DNA of 38,383 nucleotides from positions 1 through 38,383 of IMG/VR virus record IMGVR_UViG_3300030106_007858; one strand, 5' to 3'. Made by a program: the position numbers and the translations under genes. Origin of the DNA: a virus. Under the pieces are notes generated by a model. That model searched no databases. It was not told where the DNA came from and was given only the letters and a program-made list of their open reading frames with translations. Shown in pieces: positions 1 to 7,906 of this stretch. Each line of letters begins with the position of its first letter. Positions within the stretch are counted from its first letter, which is position 1.

Positions 1-1896
1 GAGCCATTTTACACATCCGACGCATCTTACAGCGATGTGGCGAAAGCTCGAACCAATTTAAGTAGAGGTAATCGCTCGGGTAGCAGAACTAATCGTGCGG
101 CCTATGGTAATCTTCACGATAGATTCTCAAGTATTCGCGTGGGGCTGTTGCCCTACCAGTATGCATCTGATGGGGTAAGCGCGAGGGATGGAATAGAACT
201 TTGCCAAAAAGCTTATGCCAATGTGGCGATTTTTAGAAACGCCATAGACATAATGGCTGAGTTCACAAACACGGACGTATATCTTGAAGGCGGCACACGC
301 AAAAGCCGTGAATTTTTTACAGAGTGGTTCAAGAGGATTAACTTAACAAATGTTAAAGATCAATACTTTAGAGAATACTATCGTAGCGGAAATGTATTTT
401 TTTATCGCGTTGATGGAAAATTCAAAGCCGAAGATTACGCCAAGCTTATGAATCAAGTTGGCTCAATTAACCCATCGGCTAATAAGGTTCCGCTTCGTTA
501 TATTTTACTTAACCCTTACGATATTATAGCCAAGCAAGCTTCCAGTTTTGCTGTGGATGGCTACGAAAAGATTTTGTCCGATTATGAGATGGCGCGACTA
601 CAGAACCCTCAAACGGAGGAAGATTTCGAAATCTTCCAAAGTTTAGAGCCAGAGGTTCAAGATTTAATTCAAAAGGGTGGATATCACAAGGATGGAGTAA
701 AGGTTAAGCTGGACCCTTACAGGCTGTCTTACTCTTTTTATAAAAAGCAAGATTATGAGCCATTTGCGATACCATTTGGGTTTCCAGTCTTAGAGGATAT
801 AAACGCCAAGCTTGAATTGAAAAAAATGGATCAAGCTATAACCCGAACAGTTGAGAATGTAATTTTACTTATCACAATGGGTGCTGACCCCGACAAAGGC
901 GGTATCAATGCCAATAACCTGAAGGCGATGCAGAATCTTTTCAAAAATGAAAGTGTTGGGCGCGTTCTAGTTTCCGATTATACCACAAAAGCTGAATTCA
1001 TTATTCCAGAGCTTAATAGGGTGTTGGGGCCAGAAAAGTATGAAATCCTCAACGAGGACATCAAGCAGGGCTTACAAAACATTGTAATTGGCGAGGAAAA
1101 ATATAGCGCAACGCAAGTTAAGGCTCAGATTTTCATCGACAGACTGAAGGAGGCAAGGCATGGGTTCATTAATGATTTCCTTCAGAGGGAAGTGAAAAGG
1201 ATATCAAGAGAATTAGGCTTAAGGTCATATCCTACGGTTCGTATGAAGGACGTAGACATGAGGGATGAAACACAATTAATGAAAGTTTCGACTCGCTTGA
1301 TGGAATTGGGTATTCTAACGCCGCAGCAAGGAATGGAGATGTTCAATACGGGCCGCTTCCCCGAAGCTAAAGATATTGCTCCAGCGCAAGGACAATTCGT
1401 TAAGCAGAGAGAGGAGGGCTTCTACAACCCACTTGTTGGAGGTGTCCCCATGGTAAGCCCGTCAGGCGGTGGGGCTGCGCCAGTTAAAAACGGCACACCC
1501 CGTCAAGCTGGAAGACCTGAGGGTACTACTGGGATACCTATTGAGGCCACTTATTCGCGGGAAAGCATACAGCAAACTATCTATGAGATAGAGGGTTTTG
1601 TAACTGACGCTAAAGCAAAAATGCTAAAGAAACTGGGCATTTCTAAGGCAAAGAAAGCTTCTGAGGCTCAAATGGAAGCTTTAGATAAATTATGTGAATC
1701 TATCGTTTGTTCCAAAGATAAAGAATCTTGGGTAGAAACTCTGGAATCTTGTGTAAAGGATTTTAACAAAATACAGCACTTGGATGCTCTGGATGAGGTT
1801 TTAGATATATCTAACACTCACAATCTGGAAGTTTATCCTGCTGCAATCCTTTATCACAGTAATGAAAGAAAATCTTCAGAGCAAAGTAGAAGTTAA
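1..1896 (+). CDS. Portal protein (5' end open at window edge)
   Basis: Forms the dodecameric portal ring at one capsid vertex, through which DNA is packaged and ejected. The call rests on overall portal character: an N-terminal region around the YANVAIFRNAIDIMAE segment, a central part rich in alternating helices, and a late segment reading LGILTPQQGMEMFNTGRFPE, which resembles the end of phage portal cores. The C-terminal 150 residues are lower in complexity and then helical. The frame stays open to base 1, and the extra upstream codons read like protein, so the true start is probably outside the window; the first start codon inside is GTG at 37. It overlaps the next gene by 35 bases. Its position before protease, decoration protein and capsid protein supports the call. 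Confidence 0.85.
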   Translation, partial: EPFYTSDASYSDVAKARTNLSRGNRSGSRTNRAAYGNLHDRFSSIRVGLLPYQYASDGVSARDGIELCQKAYANVAIFRNAIDIMAEFTNTDVYLEGGTRKSREFFTEWFKRINLTNVKDQYFREYYRSGNVFFYRVDGKFKAEDYAKLMNQVGSINPSANKVPLRYILLNPYDIIAKQASSFAVDGYEKILSDYEMARLQNPQTEEDFEIFQSLEPEVQDLIQKGGYHKDGVKVKLDPYRLSYSFYKKQDYEPFAIPFGFPVLEDINAKLELKKMDQAITRTVENVILLITMGADPDKGGINANNLKAMQNLFKNESVGRVLVSDYTTKAEFIIPELNRVLGPEKYEILNEDIKQGLQNIVIGEEKYSATQVKAQIFIDRLKEARHGFINDFLQREVKRISRELGLRSYPTVRMKDVDMRDETQLMKVSTRLMELGILTPQQGMEMFNTGRFPEAKDIAPAQGQFVKQREEGFYNPLVGGVPMVSPSGGGAAPVKNGTPRQAGRPEGTTGIPIEATYSRESIQQTIYEIEGFVTDAKAKMLKKLGISKAKKASEAQMEALDKLCESIVCSKDKESWVETLESCVKDFNKIQHLDALDEVLDISNTHNLEVYPAAILYHSNERKSSEQSRS

Positions 1897-2905
1897 GCGC
1901 GGACGCGGGGAAATTGAAATTTCACTCTTTACGAAGGAGAGTGATGCAAATGATTCCCTAGATCAACAAAAGAGGCAGCTAGATGAGCGCCAATACAACA
2001 AGGACTCCCGCGAGTTAGCGGCGGAAGATCTGCGTGAACGACTCAAGCATCATCAGGATGCAGTAAAGAATCTTCAAGCTGAGATTGCCGCTCTTGAAAA
2101 GGATATGAAGGAGGACGAGTCTGATGTTAGCGTCGAGTCTAAAGGGGCAAGCGAAAAGCAAAAAGAGGCTCGAAAAAAGTTCATGGAGATGATTCGGAAG
2201 AAAAAGGATGGCGATAAAAAGGGGGACGACGACAAGGAGGAGAAAGAGGACGACAAGAAGTCCAAGAAAAAAGAAGCATCCAAGGCTGGTTATGAAAAAA
2301 TTGACGAAAAAGAATTAAAGCGCGATACCAAGAAGGAAAAGGTGGAGCATGAGAAGGATGCAATCAGCGATGATAAGAGCAAAATCAAAAAGCTAGAAAA
2401 GGGAAAGCCCTCAGAAAAGAAGGATGCCGAAAAGAAAGCTCTTAAAAGAGATATGAAGTTCGACAAAGATTCGGAGAAAAAGATGGAAGCCGACATGTCA
2501 CCTAAACAAAAGAGCGCTCTTGATAAGAATAAGGATGGCAAAATCACCAAAGAAGACTTTGAGATGATGCGAAAGGGCAAGAAGAAGGCTGACGGGGGCT
2601 ATGGTGGGGGCGACATGAAAAAGAAGGTCAAGCCCAAAAAGAGTTATGCTCAGATGCTGATGGATATTGCCGCAGAAAGATATAACGGCAAAAAGCGTGG
2701 CGAGCTAAAGGATAGTGATTTTCTTGATCCCAAGAGGCGTTCTTTTCCTGTAATGTCCGCTCAAGATGTGAAGGACGCTGTAAGTAGTTGGGGTCGCTAC
2801 AAAGGCTCGATGACATTTGATCAATTTAAAGCCAAGTTAATTAAAAGAGCGAAGAAGATTGGTGCTGAAAGCGCACTGCCCAAGACTTTTACAGAAGACA
2901 AGTAA
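1862..2905 (+). CDS. Lys/Glu/Asp-rich head-module protein with EF-hand-like loop
   Basis: Function is not established. Residues about 30-270 are extremely rich in Lys, Glu and Asp with long predicted helices, as in scaffold or internal core proteins. Residues 221-232 form a perfect 12-residue EF-hand-type loop (Asp at 1, Asn at 3, Asp at 5, Gly at 6, Ile at 8, Asp at 12), preceded by a KQKSALD helix, which suggests calcium binding. The last 50 residues form a separate small domain (RRSFPVMSAQDVKDAV then WGRYKG) of a kind I associate with phage prohead-associated proteins, possibly related to DUF6582. It starts inside the portal gene and its TAA overlaps the next ATG by one base, so it is translationally coupled on both sides. 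A core or scaffold role is inferred from place and composition. Confidence 0.7.
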   Translation: MKENLQSKVEVKRGRGEIEISLFTKESDANDSLDQQKRQLDERQYNKDSRELAAEDLRERLKHHQDAVKNLQAEIAALEKDMKEDESDVSVESKGASEKQKEARKKFMEMIRKKKDGDKKGDDDKEEKEDDKKSKKKEASKAGYEKIDEKELKRDTKKEKVEHEKDAISDDKSKIKKLEKGKPSEKKDAEKKALKRDMKFDKDSEKKMEADMSPKQKSALDKNKDGKITKEDFEMMRKGKKKADGGYGGGDMKKKVKPKKSYAQMLMDIAAERYNGKKRGELKDSDFLDPKRRSFPVMSAQDVKDAVSSWGRYKGSMTFDQFKAKLIKRAKKIGAESALPKTFTEDK

Positions 2906-4395
2906 TGGACTACAAGTATACCACAACTTTTGAGTCCCCACTTTTAGCCTGTGAAATCAACGAATCCTCTTTGATATCTCAAGCCTCGCTGGATAACTTA
3001 GCTCCTCTCGTTCCAACTGATATAGATTACGATAGTAATATTGATCTATTAGGCGTTGCTTTTAATGCTGCCGTTGTTAACAAGTTCAATAAAAATGGGG
3101 ACGGCATGGATACTTCCACTGCCCTCAAGTATACAAAGAATTTTGTTCATAAGCCCACAAACATTGAACACGATAAACAAAAAGTTGTGGGGCATATAGC
3201 GTCGGCTGGTTTCAGCGACTACGCTTCCAGTAAAATATTAAGCGACAATCAGGTCAGGAATGAAAAAAATCCATTTAATATTGCTTTGGGGGCAGTAATT
3301 TACAAATCCGTCAATAAAAATTTTACCGACTTGGTTGAGCGCTCTCTTGACCCCGCCGATTCAGCCTACCAGAAGGTTTCCGCTAGTTGGGAAGTTGGCT
3401 TCAGTGATTATGTTTTGGCGGTTGGAAGCACTGATCTAAAGGATGCAAAAATCATCTCTGATCCTAGTGAAATAGAGGAATTAAAGGGTTATTTGAAAAG
3501 TTACGGAGGGTCGGGTAAGACCGATAAAGGTGAAAGAATTTATAGATTAATTATGGGTGATATATACCCATTGGGTGTTGCTTACACTTTAAATCCCGCC
3601 GCTGATGTTAGGGGTTTGTACTCCGAATCAGAGGATATGCCCATCGCTTTTATAAACGATAAGCGTGATAAAATTTCACAAAACAATAAAATTAATGTAA
3701 ACACCAAAAAGGATATTATCGCTATGGAAATTGAAAACACTATTTCAGAACTTAAAGAGCTTCTAAATGAGAAGAAATTCTCCAAAGAGGCTGTCGCTTC
3801 AATGACCGACACTTTCTCTAAAGCAATTAGAGAAAGAGACGAACAATACCGCAAGGATATTGAAGCGGCTAAGTCGGCCAAAGAATCCGCCATCAAGGAA
3901 CACGATGAATTAAAGTCTTCCCTTGCCGAAATTGAAGAAAAGCTTGGCGCCGCTAATGAGCGCATTTCAGCTTTTGAAAACGAGAAGAAAGCCGAAGAGG
4001 CTGTCGCTCGATTCAATGAGCGCATGGATGACCTTGATACAAAGTTTGAACTTGATGACGAAGATAGGGAATTTCTTGCCAAAGAACTCAAAGAGATTGG
4101 CGAAGAAGAGGCTTACGCTTCTTTTTCTGATAAACTCGAAGTTCTCTGGAAGCACAAGAGCAAAGAAGCTCAGGCCGCTTTCAACGCTGAAATTCAAAGT
4201 CGCATCGACGAAGAGGTTGCAAAAAGAGTTAGCACCGCATCTGCCGAAGAGGTAGAGGTAGAGCAGGCCCTTGATGCCGCTGAAGCTACCGATGCTCCTG
4301 TTGCCAATGCTAATGAAGCAGTGGCTTCCAAAGAGCCTACCTTGAAGGAGAAATTCAAGGCGGCTTTCACCCGTGAAAATATCGAAATCTCTTAA
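2905..4395 (+). CDS. Prohead maturation protease fused to scaffold domain
   Basis: The N-terminal 240 residues look like a phage prohead protease that cleaves scaffold and capsid protein during maturation. A His in the segment NIEHDKQKVVGHI (H89) and a Ser in KVSASWEVGF (S159 or S161) sit where the catalytic His and Ser of S78/U9-type prohead proteases lie. Residues 274-440 are a long charged coiled coil typical of scaffold proteins, and the tail ends in an acidic Ala-rich linker plus a basic helix (LKEKFKAAFTREN) that could bind the capsid shell. Protease-scaffold fusions are known in phages such as lambda (gpC/Nu3). The ATG at 2905 overlaps the previous stop. An internal start at 3724 may give scaffold alone. 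Confidence 0.8.
   Translation: MDYKYTTTFESPLLACEINESSLISQASLDNLAPLVPTDIDYDSNIDLLGVAFNAAVVNKFNKNGDGMDTSTALKYTKNFVHKPTNIEHDKQKVVGHIASAGFSDYASSKILSDNQVRNEKNPFNIALGAVIYKSVNKNFTDLVERSLDPADSAYQKVSASWEVGFSDYVLAVGSTDLKDAKIISDPSEIEELKGYLKSYGGSGKTDKGERIYRLIMGDIYPLGVAYTLNPAADVRGLYSESEDMPIAFINDKRDKISQNNKINVNTKKDIIAMEIENTISELKELLNEKKFSKEAVASMTDTFSKAIRERDEQYRKDIEAAKSAKESAIKEHDELKSSLAEIEEKLGAANERISAFENEKKAEEAVARFNERMDDLDTKFELDDEDREFLAKELKEIGEEEAYASFSDKLEVLWKHKSKEAQAAFNAEIQSRIDEEVAKRVSTASAEEVEVEQALDAAEATDAPVANANEAVASKEPTLKEKFKAAFTRENIEIS
3724..4395 (+). CDS. Possible nested in-frame scaffold protein
   Basis: Met274 of the protease-scaffold gene lies exactly where the unstructured linker ends and the coiled coil begins (MEIENTISELKELL). 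AAGGA at 3709-3713 is a plausible but slightly distant ribosome binding site, with 10 bases between it and the ATG. Initiation here would yield a 223-residue protein consisting only of the scaffold half, as Nu3 is made within lambda gene C. This is inferred from domain boundary and start-site position; no independent promoter is visible. Confidence 0.4.
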   Translation: MEIENTISELKELLNEKKFSKEAVASMTDTFSKAIRERDEQYRKDIEAAKSAKESAIKEHDELKSSLAEIEEKLGAANERISAFENEKKAEEAVARFNERMDDLDTKFELDDEDREFLAKELKEIGEEEAYASFSDKLEVLWKHKSKEAQAAFNAEIQSRIDEEVAKRVSTASAEEVEVEQALDAAEATDAPVANANEAVASKEPTLKEKFKAAFTRENIEIS

Positions 4396-4416
4396 TAAAC
4401 TTTAACACTAAACAAT

Positions 4417-5073
4417 ATGGCTATTCGAATTCTACCTTTTAGGCAATATGATGATGCTGATGTCGTTAACCTCTATGCGTTGGATAACAACTCGGTTCTC
4501 GACGCCACTACCGACGTAGGCTCTGGCGATGCTGGAGTCTTTGTGTCTGTCACAGATGGCAATTGGAACAATGATCCTGTAACTTACCAAACGAACACTT
4601 ATCTGGGTGACACCAGCTTCCCGTTCCTTGGAACAGCGTCAATGTATCCAGAGGTCAATCTTAAGATAAATGCGGCCACTTCAGGTCACCACCCTCTGGG
4701 AATCACTCTGTTCCAAACCGCAAAAAATGATGAGAACGGAGAAAAACTTCTCTATAACCCAACCAAGCAAACTGAGCTTCAAGCCATGCTTCCAGGACAA
4801 GCTGTCCCAGTTGCCACCAAAGGTATCTTTACCTTGTGCAACAGTGGATTCGATGGCGATGCAGTTGATTATCCAATTGGCTCACCTGTGAGAATGTCTC
4901 ACACGAACCCAGGAAAGATTACTGGTGTCTTGCCTACCGCTCCTGCTGGTGGCCATCATCACAATCACAACCAATCTGGACACTTTGGAATGGTTATTGG
5001 AACGGGAACTCGCACAAACCAAGGTCCAACAAGCGACCAGTTCTTGGGCGATTACATCGTAATTAAACTCTAA
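4417..5073 (+). CDS. Capsid decoration or head stabilisation protein
   Basis: A 218-residue, Gly/Thr/Asn-rich, predicted beta-strand protein with no signal peptide or membrane segment. It sits directly before the major capsid protein, the usual place for a head decoration protein, and its composition fits a capsid surface protein. A striking feature is a histidine cluster at about residues 181-190 (GGHHHNHNQSGHFG), which could bind metal ions and stabilise a trimer. The stop at 5073 and the next start are 29 bases apart. No clear Shine-Dalgarno precedes its ATG; the leader is A/T-rich. The role is inferred from place and composition, and no enzyme motif is visible. Confidence 0.6.
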   Translation: MAIRILPFRQYDDADVVNLYALDNNSVLDATTDVGSGDAGVFVSVTDGNWNNDPVTYQTNTYLGDTSFPFLGTASMYPEVNLKINAATSGHHPLGITLFQTAKNDENGEKLLYNPTKQTELQAMLPGQAVPVATKGIFTLCNSGFDGDAVDYPIGSPVRMSHTNPGKITGVLPTAPAGGHHHNHNQSGHFGMVIGTGTRTNQGPTSDQFLGDYIVIKL

Positions 5074-5082
5074 TTAAAACTC

Positions 5083-5097
5083 AGGAGGATCAATAAT
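5083..5097 (+). promoter_or_regulatory. Ribosome binding site with long spacing before the capsid gene
   Basis: AGGAGGA at 5083-5089 is the strongest Shine-Dalgarno match seen at any gene start here, but lies 13 bases from the ATG at 5103, longer than the usual 5-9. AATAAT at 5092-5097 stands exactly five bases before the ATG, the same spacing as the TATAAT-N5-ATG starts elsewhere in the window. Confidence 0.45.
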
Positions 5098-5102
5098 CTA
5101 AA

Positions 5103-6221
5103 ATGAAAATCACTTTAAAAAGAACACCCGAACAAGTCGAGCTTGTAAAAGCTATGGCTTCACGCAACCGTAACGTTGCGTATGAGGCTCAGGTTGCCCT
5201 TGCAGAATTTATTGGACCAGTTTTGGCCGAAGTTCTGAATCAGGCTCCTACTCTGAGCAATCTCTTCCAAACACTTCAATTTGATGCGGATGACAATCCA
5301 AGCATTCCTTTGGATCTTTACTACAACATTTCCGATGAGGACTATGTTCAGATCTGGAGCCAAAGTCATGCTGGCGGTCTTCCATCAAGCCAAGTGTTGC
5401 CAACAGCTTCCGAGTTGAAGCTTGCCACCTACAGCCTTGATAGTGCTGTAGATTTTGACCGTCGCTATGCTGCCAAGAGCCGCATGGATGTGGTCAGCAA
5501 GACTTTCACTCGCGTAGCACAAAACATCCTTATTAAGCAAGAAACAACTTCTGCTACACTGATTACCAGCGCCTTGGCCAATGCTACTACTAACAGCCAA
5601 GATCACGTTATCGGTAGTTCTACAGCAGGACGCTTGATTCTTGATGACCTCAACAGGCTGCTCGTTGCCGCTAAGCGCATCAATACTTCTTGGATTGGTG
5701 GAACGCCAACTGAGCGTAGCAGGGGCGTTACTGACCTCATGGTTTCTCCTGAGGTGGTAGGCGACCTTCGCGCAATGGCCTATAACCCGATTGCGTCAAT
5801 TGACGCAGACGGTTCTGCTCTTGCTGATACCGCTGGCCTTGCTGGCCCTGATGAAATGAGGAATGAGCTTTACCGCAATGCTGGAATTCCAACTTTCTAT
5901 GGCCTCGCCATTATGGAGTTGAATGAGTTGGGCGTGGGCCAGAAGTGGAACACCCTTTATGGAACAGCCGCTGCCAGTGGCTCTACAGAAGCTCAGACCT
6001 TTACTGCCTCTACCGATGAAATTGTTATCGGTGTAGATCGCAGCAGGGATTCCTTGATTCGCGCTGTAGCAACTGATTCCGAAAGTGGAGGTGAGTTTAC
6101 TCTTCTCGCTGATGATCAGTATAGCATTCGTCAGAACAAGATTGGCTACTTCGGCTCCGTCGAGGAAGGCCGCGTAGTTCTTGACAACCGCGTATTGGTT
6201 GGAGTTCAGGTCGAAGCATAA
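5103..6221 (+). CDS. Major capsid protein (HK97 fold)
   Basis: The 372-residue shell subunit. Size, position after protease and decoration genes, and sequence character match HK97-fold capsid proteins: a helical N-terminus (residues 1-45), then an E-loop-like region around the segment NISDEDYVQIWSQS, a long spine helix near DVVSKTFTRVAQNILIKQE, and an Ala-rich P domain. There is no clear cleavable scaffold-like N-terminal delta domain longer than about 30 residues, consistent with scaffold being supplied by the protease fusion gene. Codons are relatively C/G-ending compared with neighbours, as expected for the most expressed gene. A strong terminator follows directly, so capsid message probably ends here. 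Confidence 0.85.
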   Translation: MKITLKRTPEQVELVKAMASRNRNVAYEAQVALAEFIGPVLAEVLNQAPTLSNLFQTLQFDADDNPSIPLDLYYNISDEDYVQIWSQSHAGGLPSSQVLPTASELKLATYSLDSAVDFDRRYAAKSRMDVVSKTFTRVAQNILIKQETTSATLITSALANATTNSQDHVIGSSTAGRLILDDLNRLLVAAKRINTSWIGGTPTERSRGVTDLMVSPEVVGDLRAMAYNPIASIDADGSALADTAGLAGPDEMRNELYRNAGIPTFYGLAIMELNELGVGQKWNTLYGTAAASGSTEAQTFTASTDEIVIGVDRSRDSLIRAVATDSESGGEFTLLADDQYSIRQNKIGYFGSVEEGRVVLDNRVLVGVQVEA

Positions 6222-6245
6222 GCTTCTGCTCCTTCTTAAAAATTG

Positions 6246-6278
6246 GGGTCGCTCCGAAAGGAGCGGCCCTTTTTTTTT
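6246..6278 (+). terminator. Rho-independent terminator after the capsid gene
   Basis: A 10-bp stem pairs 6246-6255 with 6260-6269 (one G-T wobble), closed by a GAAA tetraloop and followed by nine T residues at 6270-6278. It separates the highly expressed head genes from the next unit. Confidence 0.93.
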
Positions 6279-6305
6279 GTAATTTAATCTTTGGGTGTAT
6301 ATAAT
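6277..6305 (+). promoter_or_regulatory. Sigma70-like promoter, TTGTAA-N17-TATAAT
   Basis: TTGTAA at 6277-6282 and a perfect TATAAT at 6300-6305 are separated by 17 bases, directly behind the terminator. Only five bases separate the -10 box from the ATG at 6311, so the transcript would begin at or beside the start codon and be leaderless. Confidence 0.6.
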
Positions 6306-6310
6306 AGTAT

Positions 6311-6745
6311 ATGAGTGAAGAAGAAAAGCCATACAATGAGGTGACCACTGGGCAAGAGCAGCCTAACAAGAAAGGTTTGCTCGAAGAAATCCAAGAGATG
6401 AAGGCTAGTGGAGATACCAAAAGCGAAGAGTTTAAGGCTAAGGTTAAAGAACTGGAAGTGATCTTGGGTGTCTCCACCCTAAGCCCTTTTAAAACAAATG
6501 AATTAGACATCTTTGAAGACGAGCTACAAGCGATGGATGTTACGGATATGATGAGGTTGGCTCAACAACTTGGCCTTAACCCACAAATGGACAAACCAAG
6601 ACTGAAGGCCACTTTAATTAAAGAGTTCAAAGCTTACACGCGCAACAACAGGAGGAACATCGCTCCGACCCCACAACAGCAGATGAAGCTTGATCCAAAT
6701 AATCCACTTCACGCTGAAACTATCAAAATTTTAAGAAATACTTAA
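6311..6745 (+). CDS. Unknown protein with SAP/HeH-like C-terminal segment
   Basis: I do not recognise this family. The first 50 residues are charged and helical (LLEEIQEMKASGD), then a linker, then residues about 74-110 read as a helix-extension-helix segment (DVTDMMRLAQQLGL then KPRLKATLIKEFKAY), the pattern of SAP or Rho-N-type nucleic-acid-binding motifs. A similar pattern occurs in the small protein at 7907-8182. The C-terminus is Pro/Gln-rich. It is the first gene after the capsid terminator, where a head-tail adaptor or head completion protein is often found, but nothing in the sequence shows that role. Its start is set by the TATAAT five bases upstream; no Shine-Dalgarno is visible. 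Confidence 0.65.
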   Translation: MSEEEKPYNEVTTGQEQPNKKGLLEEIQEMKASGDTKSEEFKAKVKELEVILGVSTLSPFKTNELDIFEDELQAMDVTDMMRLAQQLGLNPQMDKPRLKATLIKEFKAYTRNNRRNIAPTPQQQMKLDPNNPLHAETIKILRNT

Positions 6746-6766
6746 GATATCAGTGTAATAAGAGGC

Positions 6767-7261
6767 ATGTCTACAGCACTATGGGAACTAGCTTCAGGTA
6801 TTTTAAAAACCGAGTTCGACAACGATACAGGCGTTGCAACCACTGGAGCAATTAGCGGTTGGCTTTTCGAAAACTTGGGGCGCCTTAATACCCATATATA
6901 CACAGATTTTGCAGGGTATACTGCAACTGGCGCCAACGGCGCCATTGACAAAGAGGCTCAAAATATTCTTAAAGAGCTTTATTTATACAACTACTACACT
7001 AAGGAGGCTAGAAATTCCCTAAGGGGCATAGTCAATTCTAACGTAAGCGGTGACAACATATTGTCTTTAAAGGACGGAGAAAGCTCTGTAACGTTCGTTA
7101 ACAGGAATGAGGTGTCCAAGGTCTACAGGGGGCTTGCAAGCGATTCTATGGCCAATGTCGAGCGCTTATCGGCTCAATATAACATCTATCAAGCTGAACC
7201 GCTTCAGTTGGGTGGGGTTGATGGTAGCGGCGATAATGCAAGCATATACCCGCCATATTAA
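6767..7261 (+). CDS. Putative head-tail adaptor protein
   Basis: A 164-residue soluble protein. The helical N-terminal half contains IDKEAQNILKELYLYNYYTKEARNSL split by short loops, and the C-terminal half is strand-rich. Small proteins of this size placed between the capsid protein and connector genes are commonly head-tail adaptors of the HK97 gp6 or lambda gpW type, and this one directly precedes the strand switch to the connector cluster. AGAGG three bases upstream of ATG is a reasonable ribosome binding site. The function is inferred from position; the sequence itself shows no diagnostic motif. It ends convergently with the minus-strand gene at 7303; the 41-base gap holds a small GCAA-loop hairpin but no good terminator. 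Confidence 0.55.
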   Translation: MSTALWELASGILKTEFDNDTGVATTGAISGWLFENLGRLNTHIYTDFAGYTATGANGAIDKEAQNILKELYLYNYYTKEARNSLRGIVNSNVSGDNILSLKDGESSVTFVNRNEVSKVYRGLASDSMANVERLSAQYNIYQAEPLQLGGVDGSGDNASIYPPY

Positions 7262-7302
7262 ATAGTGCGGCAACGCACTTGATCGGGTGGGTAATTATAC
7301 TC

Positions 7303-7611
7303 CTAAGGAGCGGCTTTGTGGCCGTTGTAGAGTTTTTCCATAATTTTCTCTACGTCGAGTTCCAGCATCGAAATTTTTAAATTCTGTTTTACGTCGTCTG
7401 GGAGACTTCCACTCCCCCATTTGCCCGCAGGCCAATCGCGTACAAAAATTGCGTGTTTCTCTACATCCTTGCCAATCATTTGGATTTGAAAGTCGTTGTG
7501 TTGAACTGAGCTTTGCAAGTTGCTTGCCCACCAAACAATACCCGCCGCTTGGACGGCCAGACCAATTCCAAGAGATATAAAGAACTTACTGTCCACGGCG
7601 CGTTCTTTCAC
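7303..7611 (-). CDS. Small single-pass membrane protein of unknown function
   Basis: One hydrophobic segment lies at residues about 9-28 (FFISLGIGLAVQAAGIVWW), preceded by a short charged N-terminus, with the remaining 70 residues soluble. Such one-TM phage proteins near tail genes can be holin- or spanin-related, but no lysis gene is nearby and I do not assign one. The called start is GTG at 7611. The in-frame sequence upstream (ESIIANHSAV) looks coding and extends to an ATG at 7640-7638 that is out of frame by one base; adding a single base after that ATG would give a continuous start. A genuine one-base deletion, an assembly error, or use of GTG are all possible. Confidence 0.6.
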   Translation of the reverse strand: MKERAVDSKFFISLGIGLAVQAAGIVWWASNLQSSVQHNDFQIQMIGKDVEKHAIFVRDWPAGKWGSGSLPDDVKQNLKISMLELDVEKIMEKLYNGHKAAP

Positions 7612-7650
7612 CGCGCTGTGGTTTGCGATAATGCTTTCATAATTTTACGC

Positions 7651-7899
7651 CTAAAGGCCTGCAATGTCCTTTTTGAACTGCTCCAGCAATTCAATTTTCT
7701 TGGCGGCGGTTGCGCCCCTGCGAGCTTTTTTATAGTTAGCTTTTATCTCGTCAATGCTTAGAGAAGGCTTTTTGGCCTTGGGGGTAACCTTGGGGCTGGC
7801 CTTGGGCTTAGCGGCAGGTTTAGCTTCAGGCTTCTTTACCGCTTTGGGTTTAGGCTCTGCCTTCTTAACTGTTGATTTTTTGTCTTTTTTGTCGCTCAT
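7651..7899 (-). CDS. Lys/Pro/Ala-rich small protein
   Basis: The 82-residue product begins MSDKKDKKS, followed by about 40 residues of Lys-Pro-Ala repeats, then a predicted helical C-terminal domain (LSIDEIKANYKK, ELLEQFKKDIAGL). The ATG at 7899 is chosen over an upstream start at 7965 because the upstream part overlaps the preceding gene and does not look coding. The basic, flexible N-terminus and short helical end resemble small DNA-binding or virion-associated proteins, but the role is unknown. Together with the next gene upstream (7907-8182) it forms a pair with the same layout of a Lys-Pro tether plus a small helical domain. Confidence 0.6.
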   Translation of the reverse strand: MSDKKDKKSTVKKAEPKPKAVKKPEAKPAAKPKASPKVTPKAKKPSLSIDEIKANYKKARRGATAAKKIELLEQFKKDIAGL

Positions 7900-7906
7900 T
7901 TTTAAA

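Noticed and set aside
3582-4091. Long antisense open frame across the protease-scaffold gene
   Set aside because: Ser/Leu-rich antisense reading of Glu/Lys-rich coiled-coil codons with no start signal. The plus-strand gene has clear domains.
7264-7280. Hairpin AGTGCG-GCAA-CGCACT as a terminator
   Set aside because: The stem is perfect but only two T follow on the plus strand and no T-run on the minus strand, so it is not a convincing intrinsic terminator between the convergent genes.
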